From positions 124,001 through 188,000 of the forward strand of contig NZ_KZ983991.1 in NCBI RefSeq assembly GCF_003569785.1: a DNA stretch of 64,000 bases, in the 5' to 3' direction. Positions 37,422 through 46,008 of this stretch are shown in pieces; the first letter of the stretch is position 1; each line of letters begins with the position of its first letter. This DNA is from Leucobacter sp. wl10 (GTDB taxonomy: Bacteria; Actinomycetota; Actinomycetes; Actinomycetales; Microbacteriaceae). The translations under genes and the position numbers were made by a program. The notes under the pieces were generated by a model that did not search any database, was not told where the DNA came from, and saw only the letters and a list, made by a program, of their open reading frames with translations.

Positions 37422-38971
37422 CCTTCTCCCTCCCGCCGCCCGGTGCCGGTGCCGAGCATGAGCTTGCCGAGCTCGACGCGATCGGCGCCGCGCCCGAGCT
37501 CGCCGACGACGCGGCCCTGATGCAGCACCACGACGCGGTCGGCGAGCGCCTGGATCTCGTCGAGCTCCTCGCTGAACAGCAAGACGGCGCCGCCCGCGTC
37601 GCGCGCCTCGCGCAGCTGCTCGTGGATGAAGCCGATCCCGCGGATGTCGACGCCGCGGGTCGGCTGGCTCGCGATGAGCACAGAGGGTTTCTCCCGCAGC
37701 TCGCGGGCGATCACCACGCGCTGCTGGTTGCCGCCGGAGAGGCTCGACATCGGATCCCGATCTGAGCCGTAGCGCACGGCGCCCGACTGCAGCACATCGG
37801 AGACCGCGGCCCGCACCCGGGAGCGCACGAGCCAGCCGAGGCGAGAGAGCTTCGCCAGGGCGGGCGTGGCGATGGCGTTCTCGGCGATCGACAGCTCGAG
37901 CGCGAGGCCCTCCTGCTTGCGGTCGGCGCTCACGTAGCCGAACCCGGCGCGCCGCCGCGCGCGGACGGAGGGTCTCGCGAGCCGCTCCCCGCGCAGCCTG
38001 ATCGTGCCCCGCTCGGGCTTCCGCAGCCCGATGAGGGCCTCGGCGAGCTCCTCCTGGCCGTTGCCGGTGACCGCGGCGACGCCCAGGATCTCCCCCGAGC
38101 GCACGTCGAGGTCGATGCCCGACAGGCGCTCCACCCCCCGGTCGTCCCGCGCGGCGAGGCCGCGGCACTCGAGCACCACGTCGCCGGGCTCCCCGGGCCT
38201 CGGCGCGTCCGCGGGCAGGGGCTCCCCGCCCATGATGAGGCGGGCGAGCATCTCGACCGAGGCCTCGCCGCTCGGGATGGCCGGCTGGGTCACCCCCGCC
38301 CGCAGCACCGTGATCTCATCGGCGACCCGCATCACCTCGCCGAGCTTGTGGCTGATGAACACGACCGTCCGCCCGTCGTCGGCGAGCCGTCGGAGCAGGC
38401 CGAGCAGCTGAGTGGCCTGGGCCGGCGCGAGCACGGCCGTGGGCTCGTCGAGGATGAGCACGTCGGCGCCCCTGCCGATCAAGCGCAGTATCTCGATCTG
38501 CTGCTGGATCGCGATCGGCGCGTGCGCGGCCCGGAGGCCCCAGTCGATGTCGGTGCCGACCGACCGCGCGAGCCGCTCGGCCTCCTCGCGCGCCCGGCGC
38601 CAGTCGATGCGGCCGAAGTCGGAGGGCTCATGGCCCAGCACGAGGTTCTCGAGCAGCGTGAGGTCGGGCACGATGGCGAGTTCCTGCTGCACGAGGCCGA
38701 TCCCGCGCCTGATCGCGTCGCGCGGGCCGGCGAAGCGCACGGGCGCGCCGTCGACCAGGATCTCGCCGTCGTCGGGCTGGTCGAGGCCGTAGAGCATTCT
38801 CATCAGCGTGCTCTTGCCCGCGCCGTTCTCCCCGATGACCGCGAGCACTCTTCCGCGGTGCGCGACGAGCGACACGTCGCGGTTCGCGCGCACCGGCCCG
38901 AAGGACCTCGCGATCCCGCGCGCCTCGATCCGGGGCGGGGAGTCGCGCTCCGCCTGGGTCACGTCTTCCAT
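37418..38971 (-). CDS. ABC transporter ATP-binding protein, double-domain nucleoside type
   Basis: A 517-residue protein with two ATPase domains, like NupO/YufO and RbsA. The first has Walker A GENGAGKST, Walker B VLILDEPTAVL and a degenerate signature (IAIQQQIEILR). The second has a degenerate Walker A (VTGNGQEE), a full LSGGNQQR signature and LIASQPTRG, which lacks the catalytic Glu. Thus one composite ATP site looks active, which is common in this family. I chose ATG 38971 (MEDVTQAE), with GGAAGAGC about ten bases upstream. Confidence 0.92.
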   Translation of the reverse strand: MEDVTQAERDSPPRIEARGIARSFGPVRANRDVSLVAHRGRVLAVIGENGAGKSTLMRMLYGLDQPDDGEILVDGAPVRFAGPRDAIRRGIGLVQQELAIVPDLTLLENLVLGHEPSDFGRIDWRRAREEAERLARSVGTDIDWGLRAAHAPIAIQQQIEILRLIGRGADVLILDEPTAVLAPAQATQLLGLLRRLADDGRTVVFISHKLGEVMRVADEITVLRAGVTQPAIPSGEASVEMLARLIMGGEPLPADAPRPGEPGDVVLECRGLAARDDRGVERLSGIDLDVRSGEILGVAAVTGNGQEELAEALIGLRKPERGTIRLRGERLARPSVRARRRAGFGYVSADRKQEGLALELSIAENAIATPALAKLSRLGWLVRSRVRAAVSDVLQSGAVRYGSDRDPMSSLSGGNQQRVVIARELREKPSVLIASQPTRGVDIRGIGFIHEQLREARDAGGAVLLFSEELDEIQALADRVVVLHQGRVVGELGRGADRVELGKLMLGTGTGRREGEG

Positions 38972-39006
38972 CACCTGTTCAGCTCTTCCGACGCGTCCGT
39001 GCCGGC

Positions 39007-40068
39007 CTAGCCGCCCTGGTAGAAGTCGGGGTAGCCGTCGCTCACCACGTTCCACACGTCGATGCTGCCGTCGATGATGCCCTGCCTCAGCTCCTCGATC
39101 CGGTCGAGCGTGGCCTGCGGAATGGCGTCCTTCGTGAACTCGAAGTCGGTCAGCCCCACCGCGTCCTCCTTGAGGCCGAAGGTGAGCGTCTTGCCGCCGG
39201 GGAAGGAGCCTTTCGCGTAGTCGCCGATCACCGTCTCGACGGCGAGGTCCGTGCGCTTCAGCACGCTCGTGAGCACCGAGCCCGGCGCGACGCCGTCCTG
39301 ATTGTCATCCACGCCGATGGCGTAGCGGTTCGACTCATCGGCGGCCTGGATCACCCCGGCACCGGTGCCGCCCGCCACCGAGTACACGATGTCGGCTCCC
39401 CGCTCGAACATCGACTGCGCGAGTTGCTGGCCCTTGGCCGGGTCCGCGAAGTCGTTGGAGTACGCGGTCAGCACCTCGACCTCGGGATCGATGTCCTTCG
39501 CGCCCTGGATGAAGCCGACGAGGAACTTGTCGATGCCCACGCCCGAGGTACCGCCGATCACCCCGATCACCTTGTCCGCGTTGATCCTCGGATCCTCGGT
39601 GTTCGTCGTCTGCATCGCCGCGAGGGCGCCCGCGAGATAGGAGCCCTCCTGCTCCTGGAAGAGTACCGAGGCCACGTTGTCGCCCTTGGCCTCCGCGTTG
39701 ACGATCACCCAGTCGCTCTCCGGGAAGTCCGCTGCGACCTGACTGATGATCTGGTTGTGTGAGAACTCCAGGTCGATGACGAGGTCGACCCCCGACTGGC
39801 CGGCGCGGCGCAACAGCTGCTCGCCCTGACCGACGACGTCGTCGGACTCGATCGTGCTGCCCTGGAGACCGGTGTCGGCGAGCGCCCTCTCGAAGCCCGC
39901 GTTCGCGAGATCGTTGTAGGACTGGTCGCCGAGGCCGCCCTGCGCGATGACGAGGGCGACCCTGCCCCCGTCTTTACCGCTGCTGTCAGCCGCGCCCGTC
40001 GAGCAGGCTGTGAGCGCGAGGAGCGTAGCCGCCGCCGGCACGACGAGCAGTGCTCGGGTTCGTTTCAT
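39007..40068 (-). CDS. BMP-family substrate-binding lipoprotein
   Basis: A 353-residue Bmp/PnrA-family binding protein, the extracellular receptor of the importer. The signal peptide ends in LALTAC with Cys22 as the lipid anchor. The mature part has VALVIAQGGLGDQSYNDLANAGFERAL and GVIGGTSGVGIDKFLVGFIQGAKD, typical of nucleoside-binding PnrA/BmpA proteins. GGAGG lies six bases before the ATG at 40068. The start sits inside the gntR reading frame, which overlaps by 83 bases. Confidence 0.92.
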   Translation of the reverse strand: MKRTRALLVVPAAATLLALTACSTGAADSSGKDGGRVALVIAQGGLGDQSYNDLANAGFERALADTGLQGSTIESDDVVGQGEQLLRRAGQSGVDLVIDLEFSHNQIISQVAADFPESDWVIVNAEAKGDNVASVLFQEQEGSYLAGALAAMQTTNTEDPRINADKVIGVIGGTSGVGIDKFLVGFIQGAKDIDPEVEVLTAYSNDFADPAKGQQLAQSMFERGADIVYSVAGGTGAGVIQAADESNRYAIGVDDNQDGVAPGSVLTSVLKRTDLAVETVIGDYAKGSFPGGKTLTFGLKEDAVGLTDFEFTKDAIPQATLDRIEELRQGIIDGSIDVWNVVSDGYPDFYQGG

Positions 40069-40831
40069 GAGATCCTCCGTTGGATGGGTTGTTGAGGGTG
40101 ACGCGGTAGAGGTAGTGAGTGCCGAGATAACGGGCACGCACGTGCTCAAGGAGCTGCCCCGAGGCGTCGTGGGAGCGGCGGTCTACCTCGATGAGCGCGG
40201 TCCCCGGGTCGACGCCGAGGTGCTCGGCCTCGTCGGGCTCCGCGTTGATTGCGCGCAGCGTCTCCTCGCCCTCAGCGAGGGAGAGACCGGCGGCACGGAG
40301 GGCGCCGTAGAACGAGAAGTCGAGCTGCGCCGCGCGCCACTCGTCGAGTCCGACCCGGGCGGCGATGTAGTCGGGCACGATGAGCCGCTGCAGGCCGACC
40401 GCGCTGCCGCCCACGCTGCGCAACCGCTCGAGCACGACCAGACCGACGTCCTCGGGGAAGGGCGAGCCGGGTCGATCCTGCGCACCGGGGGCGAACTCCG
40501 CGTAGTCGAGCAGGATGTTGCCCGGAACGAGGCCCAGGCTGTCGATGTGCTCGCTGAAGCTCGTGAGCTCGGGCAGCTTGCGCTCCATCGGGCGCGCGCG
40601 CACGAAGGTGCCCTTGCCGCGCCGGCGTGAGACGAGTCCTCTGTCGACGAGAAGCTCGAACGCCTTGAGGATCGTGGCGCGGGAGAGGCCGTTCTCGGCT
40701 GCGAGCATCGGCTCGCTCGGCAGCTGGGTGCCGGGCGACAGCTGCTGATCCGCGATGTGGGCTTCGAGCGCATTGGCCAATTGCATGTACAGCGGCTGCG
40801 CACCCCGCTCGGTGTCGAGATCGAATCGCAT
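39986..40831 (-). CDS. GntR-family (HutC-type) transcription regulator
   Basis: A 281-residue regulator with an N-terminal winged helix (LPSEPMLAAENGLSRATILKAFELLVDRGLVSRRRGKGTFV, residues ~38-78) and a C-terminal UTRA ligand domain (about 95-245). UTRA regulators often sense a substrate or phosphosugar of the operon they control. A typical UTRA end is reached near residue 245; after it the frame runs on for about 35 residues into the start of the lipoprotein gene, an 83-base overlap. As first gene it likely regulates itself and the following nine genes. Confidence 0.88.
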   Translation of the reverse strand: MRFDLDTERGAQPLYMQLANALEAHIADQQLSPGTQLPSEPMLAAENGLSRATILKAFELLVDRGLVSRRRGKGTFVRARPMERKLPELTSFSEHIDSLGLVPGNILLDYAEFAPGAQDRPGSPFPEDVGLVVLERLRSVGGSAVGLQRLIVPDYIAARVGLDEWRAAQLDFSFYGALRAAGLSLAEGEETLRAINAEPDEAEHLGVDPGTALIEVDRRSHDASGQLLEHVRARYLGTHYLYRVTLNNPSNGGSHETNPSTARRAGGGYAPRAHSLLDGRG

Positions 40832-40860
40832 CACTGCCCTCTATTCCGCATCTTATCCTG

Positions 40861-40872
40861 TTGTCCGGTCAA
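40861..40872. promoter_or_regulatory. Candidate operator for the GntR regulator
   Basis: TTGTCCGGTCAA is a near-palindrome (one mismatched pair, a TTG-N-CCGG-N-CAA pattern) located 30 bases upstream of the regulator start and 89 bases before pncB. On the minus strand it contains TTGACC, which could be a -35, with TAAGAT downstream at shorter than ideal spacing. Position and symmetry are the only evidence. Confidence 0.35.
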
Positions 40873-40960
40873 GTATAGGCACAAGATCGTCGCCGCCGGA
40901 GGAAGATCTCGCATTCTCTCGGTCCCCGTTCAGCGGCACCCGACCGGCTAGGCTGACGAC

Positions 40961-42346
40961 GTGCACACCTCGACGGCCCTCCTCACCGACCACTACGAGC
41001 TCACGATGGTCGACGCCGCGCTCCAGGCCGGCACCGCTCACCGGCGCAGCGTCTTCGAGCTCTTCGCGCGACGCCTCACGGGCGCGAGGCGCTACGGCGT
41101 TGTCGCCGGCACCGGCCGGCTGCTCGAGGCGATCGAGCGCTTCCGCTTCACCGAGGCCGAGCTCGGCTTCCTGCGCGAGCGGGGCGTCGTGAGCGACGCC
41201 GCCCTCGACTGGCTCGCTGATTTCCGCTTCAGCGGCGACATCTGGGGATATCCGGAGGGCGAGGTCTTCTTCCCCGGCTCGCCGCTCATCACGGTCGAGG
41301 CGAGCTTCGCCGAGGGGGTGCTGCTCGAGACGCTCGCCCTCAGCATCCTCAACGCCGACTCCGCCGTCGCCACGGCGGCCTCCCGCATGGCGCACGCCGC
41401 GAACGGCAAGCCGCTCGCCGAGATGGGATCCCGCCGCACCGGCGAACGCAGTGCCGTCGCCGCCGCCCGCGCCGCCTACATCGCGGGCTTCAGCGCCACC
41501 TCCAACCTCGAGGCGGGCCGCAGCTACGGCATCCCCACGATGGGCACCGCGGCGCACAGCTTCACCCTGCTGCACGACAGCGAGCGCGAGGCCTTCGAGG
41601 CCCAGGTCGCGGCGCTCGGCACCGGCACCACGCTGCTCGTCGACACCTACGACATCGAGCAGGGCGTGCGCACGGCCGTCGAGGTCGCGGGCACGGGGCT
41701 CGGCGCGGTGCGCATCGACTCGGGCGACCTGCCCGTGGTCGTCGCGCGCGTGCGGCGGCTGCTCGACGAGCTCGGCGCGACCCGCACCCGCATCACCGTG
41801 ACCAACGACCTCGACGAGTACACCGTCGCGGCGCTCGCGGCGTCGCCGGTGGACAGCTTCGGCGTGGGGACCTCGGTGGTCGTCGGATCCGGATCGCCCA
41901 CGATGGGCATGGTCTACAAGCTCGTCGCCCGCGAGGACGACGCCGGCCGCTGGGTGTCGGTGGCGAAGAAGTCGGCCGACAAGGTCTCGGTCGGCGGTCG
42001 CAAGAGCGTGCGCCGCGAGTACAGCGCACGCGGCGTCGCGACCGCGGAACTGATGCTCCTGGGCGACGGCCCCGGCGGAGAGCCCGGGGGCGCGGCGGGC
42101 ACCGGCGCGGAGAGCACCGGCGCGGAGGGCACCGGCGCGGAGTGCGGGAGCGCCCGCCCGGTGCTCGCCCCGCTGGTCGTCGCCGGCTCGGTGCAGCCGG
42201 GGCACACGGGCGCCGAGGGCATCGCGGCCGCCCGCGAGCGGCACGCGCTGCGCGTGCGCGAGCTCCCGCCCGTCGCGATGCGGCTCACCCGCGGCGACCC
42301 GGCGATCCCGACCGAGTACCGGCGGGCGCAACGGAGTACGTCATGA
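40961..42346 (+). CDS. pncB: Nicotinate phosphoribosyltransferase
   Basis: Makes nicotinate mononucleotide from nicotinate and PRPP in NAD salvage. The 461-residue product has LLTDHYELTMVDAAL at the start, the active-site segment AEMGSRRTGE, GTAAHSF with a conserved His, VDTYD, RIDSGDL and GVGTSVVVGSGSP. A Gly/Ala/Glu insertion of three 5-residue units lies near residue 380. The start is GTG 40961. It is divergent from the GntR operon, and the downstream membrane-protein gene overlaps its stop (ATGA). Confidence 0.93.
   Translation: MHTSTALLTDHYELTMVDAALQAGTAHRRSVFELFARRLTGARRYGVVAGTGRLLEAIERFRFTEAELGFLRERGVVSDAALDWLADFRFSGDIWGYPEGEVFFPGSPLITVEASFAEGVLLETLALSILNADSAVATAASRMAHAANGKPLAEMGSRRTGERSAVAAARAAYIAGFSATSNLEAGRSYGIPTMGTAAHSFTLLHDSEREAFEAQVAALGTGTTLLVDTYDIEQGVRTAVEVAGTGLGAVRIDSGDLPVVVARVRRLLDELGATRTRITVTNDLDEYTVAALAASPVDSFGVGTSVVVGSGSPTMGMVYKLVAREDDAGRWVSVAKKSADKVSVGGRKSVRREYSARGVATAELMLLGDGPGGEPGGAAGTGAESTGAEGTGAECGSARPVLAPLVVAGSVQPGHTGAEGIAAARERHALRVRELPPVAMRLTRGDPAIPTEYRRAQRSTS
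42098..42142. repeat. Three 15-bp tandem repeats inside pncB
   Basis: Units at 42098, 42113 and 42128 read GGCACCGGCGCGGAG, AGCACCGGCGCGGAG and GGCACCGGCGCGGAG, and encode GTGAE, STGAE and GTGAE. The array keeps the reading frame and lies in a surface loop-like stretch just before the C-terminal region. Confidence 0.85.
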
Positions 42347-43092
42347 GCACGGTGGATCCCGAACTGCGGTGGTGGAGGAACGCCCGCACCCTGCGCGCGA
42401 CATCGACCGTGCTGTGGTGCGCGACGTTCGCGGGATCGCTGGTGACCGGCTGGTCGAACGCGCGCGTTCTCGGCGGCGGCCGGTGGGTGCGCTGGGCCGG
42501 GGCCGACTGGCTCGTCGGCACCGACGGCACCTCGGAGACGGTGCAGCAGATCGCGCGGGTCTCGCTGATCGTCCTCCCGTTGCTGATCATCGTCGCCGGT
42601 GCGGTCGACGGCTACGCTCGCGCCAGGAGCCGCACCGGCCCGGCCTGGTGCATCTTCTCCGCATTCGGCTGGGCGGCGCTCGGTCTCGGCCTCGGTTCGT
42701 TCGCCGCCCTCGTGGGTTCGGGATCCCTGGCGCTGCCCGTGCTGCTCACGGCGCTCGGTGCGCTCGCCCTGGTGATCCGCCCCATCACCCGCCGCGCGCT
42801 CGCCACGCGTGCGGAACGTCGGGCCTGGTCCAGGACCCACGGCGCTCCGGCCGATGCCGTTGCGACGAAGGTCGACGTCGAGACAGTCGCCGGGATCGAT
42901 CGCTGGAGGGTCACCCTGCGCTACGAGGATCGCACCGGCCGGACGCGGTGGCATCGGGCCTCCATCCGCTTCCAGGAACGCGTCATGCCGCGCATCGGCG
43001 ACGGGTACGAGATCCGCTACGACCCCGATCACCCGGGCCGACGCTCGTCGATCCACGTGAACCTGGCGAGGACGAAGAAGGCGGCGCGCTGA
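42343..43092 (+). CDS. Membrane protein with DUF3592-like C-terminal domain
   Basis: A 249-residue protein of unknown function. Hydrophobic spans occur at about residues 18-36, 70-90 and 100-148, followed by a soluble domain with DRWRVTLRYEDRTGRTRWHRA and GDGYEIRYDPDHPGRRS, which resembles the DUF3592 beta-rich fold. The ATG overlaps the pncB stop (ATGA). There is no evident metabolic link to pncB. Confidence 0.75.
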   Translation: MSTVDPELRWWRNARTLRATSTVLWCATFAGSLVTGWSNARVLGGGRWVRWAGADWLVGTDGTSETVQQIARVSLIVLPLLIIVAGAVDGYARARSRTGPAWCIFSAFGWAALGLGLGSFAALVGSGSLALPVLLTALGALALVIRPITRRALATRAERRAWSRTHGAPADAVATKVDVETVAGIDRWRVTLRYEDRTGRTRWHRASIRFQERVMPRIGDGYEIRYDPDHPGRRSSIHVNLARTKKAAR

Positions 43093-43117
43093 CGAACCGG
43101 CCGGGCACCGCCCGGCG

Positions 43118-43390
43118 CTACTTCTTCATGCGCTCGTAGATCCGCTTGCAGTCGGGGCAGACCGGAAACTTCTCGGGGTCGCGCGAGGGCGTCCACTTCT
43201 TGCCGCAGAGCGCGCGCACCGGCTTGCCCGTCACCGCGGACTCGAGGATCTTGTCCTTCGGCACGTAGTGCGAGAAGCGCTCGTGGTCGCCCTCCTCGAT
43301 CTGCTCTTCCTCGAGCAGCTTCTCGAGTTCGCGGTCGAGCACATCGGCTCCCCCGGCGGATCCGGAATCGCTTCGCGTGAAGATACCCAT
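43118..43390 (-). CDS. DUF3039 family protein
   Basis: A 90-residue acidic protein. It has the DUF3039 pattern: HYVPKDKILESAVTGKPVRALCGKKW, then CPDCKRIYE. The three cysteines (CGKKW...CPDC) suggest a metal site. The function is unknown. No Shine-Dalgarno precedes the ATG at 43390. TACAAT lies six bases upstream, so the message may be leaderless. Confidence 0.82.
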   Translation of the reverse strand: MGIFTRSDSGSAGGADVLDRELEKLLEEEQIEEGDHERFSHYVPKDKILESAVTGKPVRALCGKKWTPSRDPEKFPVCPDCKRIYERMKK

Positions 43391-43428
43391 GCGCCCATTG
43401 TAACCCCGGCGCCGCGCCGGGGCCGGGG

Positions 43429-45000
43429 TCAGTCGAACACCTGCGTCACCGCGATCAGCTCGGGCCCGCTGCGGTCGAAGATCCACCCGCCGATGAGCAC
43501 GCCGAGCAGCAGCGCGACCGCACCGTAGCCGACGCCGAAGAGCAGCGCCCAGACGTTCTGCACGAACTCGACATCGATGAGGGCGGTGACCGAGAACCAC
43601 ACGGGCGGCACGGCGAGCACGAGCGAGATCAGCATCGAGAGCGTCTGCGCGAGGCCCGATCCCGAACCCGACCACTGGGGCTGCACGAAGGGGCTGTCGC
43701 CCGGCCGTGTCGCGGGGTAGGGCATCAGCGCCGAGAAGACGCTCGACACGGCGCTCGCCACGAGCAGCACCGCCACGTTCATGCCGATCACGGCGGGCAG
43801 CACCCGCCAGTCCCCCAGCACCGTGACGGTGATGCTCGACCCGATGAGCGCGAGCGGCACGCCGATCAGCATCACCGGGGCGAGACGCCCGGCGCGATCC
43901 GCACGCCCCGGGATGCCGCTCGCCACGTGCTCCCAGATGGCGGTGGAGTCCATGGAGACGTCGTTGTGCTGGGACCAGCCGAGCAGCAGCAGGATGATCG
44001 GCAGCGGCACGAGCGACAGCGTGCGCAGGTCGGCTCCCGCGACCCAGAAGGCGAGCAGCATCACGATCGGAGCGATCGGGATCGCGAACAGCGCGACGCG
44101 GTAGCGGGGATCCCGCCCCCAGTAGGTGAGCTCGCGCGCCGCGATCACCTGGGAGGGGCGGGCGGGGAAGCGCTCGAACCAGCCGAGCCCGGCGCGCGCG
44201 ACGGCCGGATCCGCGGGACGCGCCACGCGCTGATTGGACACCCACGTGATCGGGATCCAGAGCGCCACGAGGAGCAGGATCGCGCCCCCAACGACGAGAA
44301 GATGCACGATGGCGCCGTCCACGTCGCCGGACGCGGCGAGGGAGAGCGCGGCGAAGGGAGCCCCGAAGGGGGTCCAGGCGGCTGCGTCGGCCGCGGCGGC
44401 CGCGGCGTCGCGCCCGTCGGGGCCGAACGCCGTCGCTCCGGCGAACACCGCGACCGGCAGAAACGCGACGAACAGCACCGCCCCCGCGGTGTGCAGGGCT
44501 CCCGCGAAGCGCTGGCCGGCCAGCAGCTTGGAGAGCGCCGACATCACTCTGGCGCTGCAGAGCGCGAGCACCGCGGCGAGAGCGAGCGCGGCCGGGGCGA
44601 TCCACCCCGGTTCGCGCCACTCGGGTCGCAGCGCGCCGAGCGAGACGAGCCACACCGCGAGCAGCAGGAACGGCCAGCTCACGACCGATGTGACGAGCAG
44701 TCCGAAGGCGATCGCGCCCGGGCTCGTGGGGAGCTGCGCGAACTGCCGCGGCTCGAGGTGGCGCCGATTCTCGAAGAAGGGCACCACGAAGACCGCCGCG
44801 AGCAGGATCGCACCGATGAGCGTGTCGACGAGCGCGCGATCCTCGCCGGCCGGGATGAGCCGCGCCGGCAGGTAGGCGAGCAGCGCGGCGGCGGCGGCGA
44901 GCACGAGGTACCACAGCGAGGTGCGCAGGCCCTTCGCGAGCGAGCCCCGGAAGGCGCCCCCCAGCAGCGCTACTCGGAGTCGGAAGAGCCGTGCAACCAC
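43429..45000 (-). CDS. ABC transporter membrane protein, substrate unknown
   Basis: A 523-residue protein with about twelve hydrophobic spans and no ATPase motifs. Its start overlaps the end of the adjacent ATP-binding gene by 31 bases, so the two form one transporter. Pairs of this kind (ATPase plus a large membrane protein) are usually exporters in actinobacteria, but the substrate is not readable. I chose the GTG at 45000 (VVARLFRLRVALL) because it gives a positive-inside first helix. Confidence 0.78.
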   Translation of the reverse strand: MVARLFRLRVALLGGAFRGSLAKGLRTSLWYLVLAAAAALLAYLPARLIPAGEDRALVDTLIGAILLAAVFVVPFFENRRHLEPRQFAQLPTSPGAIAFGLLVTSVVSWPFLLLAVWLVSLGALRPEWREPGWIAPAALALAAVLALCSARVMSALSKLLAGQRFAGALHTAGAVLFVAFLPVAVFAGATAFGPDGRDAAAAAADAAAWTPFGAPFAALSLAASGDVDGAIVHLLVVGGAILLLVALWIPITWVSNQRVARPADPAVARAGLGWFERFPARPSQVIAARELTYWGRDPRYRVALFAIPIAPIVMLLAFWVAGADLRTLSLVPLPIILLLLGWSQHNDVSMDSTAIWEHVASGIPGRADRAGRLAPVMLIGVPLALIGSSITVTVLGDWRVLPAVIGMNVAVLLVASAVSSVFSALMPYPATRPGDSPFVQPQWSGSGSGLAQTLSMLISLVLAVPPVWFSVTALIDVEFVQNVWALLFGVGYGAVALLLGVLIGGWIFDRSGPELIAVTQVFD

Positions 45001-45866
45001 TCGAGTCCCTTCCTCGTGTCGCTCGTGCCGGTGAGCTTCGTGAACCGCTCCTCCAGGCTGAGCCCGTCGCGCACGGCGTCGACCGTGCCCTGCGCGATCA
45101 CGCTGCCGTCGACGATGATCGAGACGTGGTCGCACACGCGCTGGATCAGATCGAGGCTGTGGCTCGACATGATCACGCTGCCGCCGCCGCCGACGTACTT
45201 CTCGAGGATCTCCGTGACGTTCGAGGCCGAGACCGGGTCGATGGCCTCGAACGGCTCGTCGAGCACGAGCACCTCGGGCGCGTGGATCATGGAGCAGGCG
45301 AGGGCGATCTTCTTCTGCATGCCCGCCGAGTAGTCGGAGACGAGGCGGCCGAGCGCAGACTCCAGGCCGAACGCCTCGGCTAGTTCGGTGGAGCGCTTCG
45401 CCACCGCGGCCTCGGGCACCCCGTGCAGCACGCCCGAGTAGTAGAGCAGCTGCGCCCCGGTGAGCCGGTCGAAGAGTCGGAGCCGGTCGGGCAGCGTGCC
45501 GATGAGCCGCTTCGCGGCGGGCCCATCCGACCAGACGTCGACGTCGCCGACGGTCACGCGGCCGGAGGTGGGGCGCAGCAGCCCGCTGATCATGGAGAGC
45601 GTGGTGGTCTTGCCCGCGCCGTTCGGGCCGACGATGCCCGTGAACGAACCCGCGTGCACGTCGATCGAAACGTCGCCGGCGGCGACGAGAGGTCCGTAGG
45701 TCTTCGTGAGCATCTCCGTGCGCAGCACGACCGGGTTCTGCTCGGCCAGCCGCCCGCGCTCGCGGGCGCGCACGACGGAGGGCACCGGAACCTGAATGCG
45801 GCCCGTACGCGGCGCTCGCTCCTCAGACTGGGGAACGGACGTGGCTGACGTGGTTTCGGGCGGCAC
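44970..45866 (-). CDS. ABC transporter ATP-binding protein
   Basis: A 298-residue ATPase with about 45 polar residues before the domain. Walker A is GPNGAGKTT, the signature is the variant YSAGMQKKIALA and Walker B is VLVLDEPFEAIDP. The C-terminal EERFTKLTG resembles ABC-2 type exporters. It pairs with the overlapping membrane-protein gene. The GTG at 45866 has no Shine-Dalgarno. TAAATT lies seven bases upstream, so the mRNA may be leaderless. Confidence 0.88.
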   Translation of the reverse strand: MPPETTSATSVPQSEERAPRTGRIQVPVPSVVRARERGRLAEQNPVVLRTEMLTKTYGPLVAAGDVSIDVHAGSFTGIVGPNGAGKTTTLSMISGLLRPTSGRVTVGDVDVWSDGPAAKRLIGTLPDRLRLFDRLTGAQLLYYSGVLHGVPEAAVAKRSTELAEAFGLESALGRLVSDYSAGMQKKIALACSMIHAPEVLVLDEPFEAIDPVSASNVTEILEKYVGGGGSVIMSSHSLDLIQRVCDHVSIIVDGSVIAQGTVDAVRDGLSLEERFTKLTGTSDTRKGLEWLHGSSDSE

Positions 45867-46008
45867 GAGTTCTAATTTATCAAATCATCTCGACCGCACG
45901 GTGCATACCGCACGGGGGCCGCGCCTCCGCGGGGCGATCCACCGCCCGATCGACCCGGCGCGCCGCCCGATGCGCGCCGGGTCCGCAGGAACCGGCAGAA
46001 TAGCTGTT

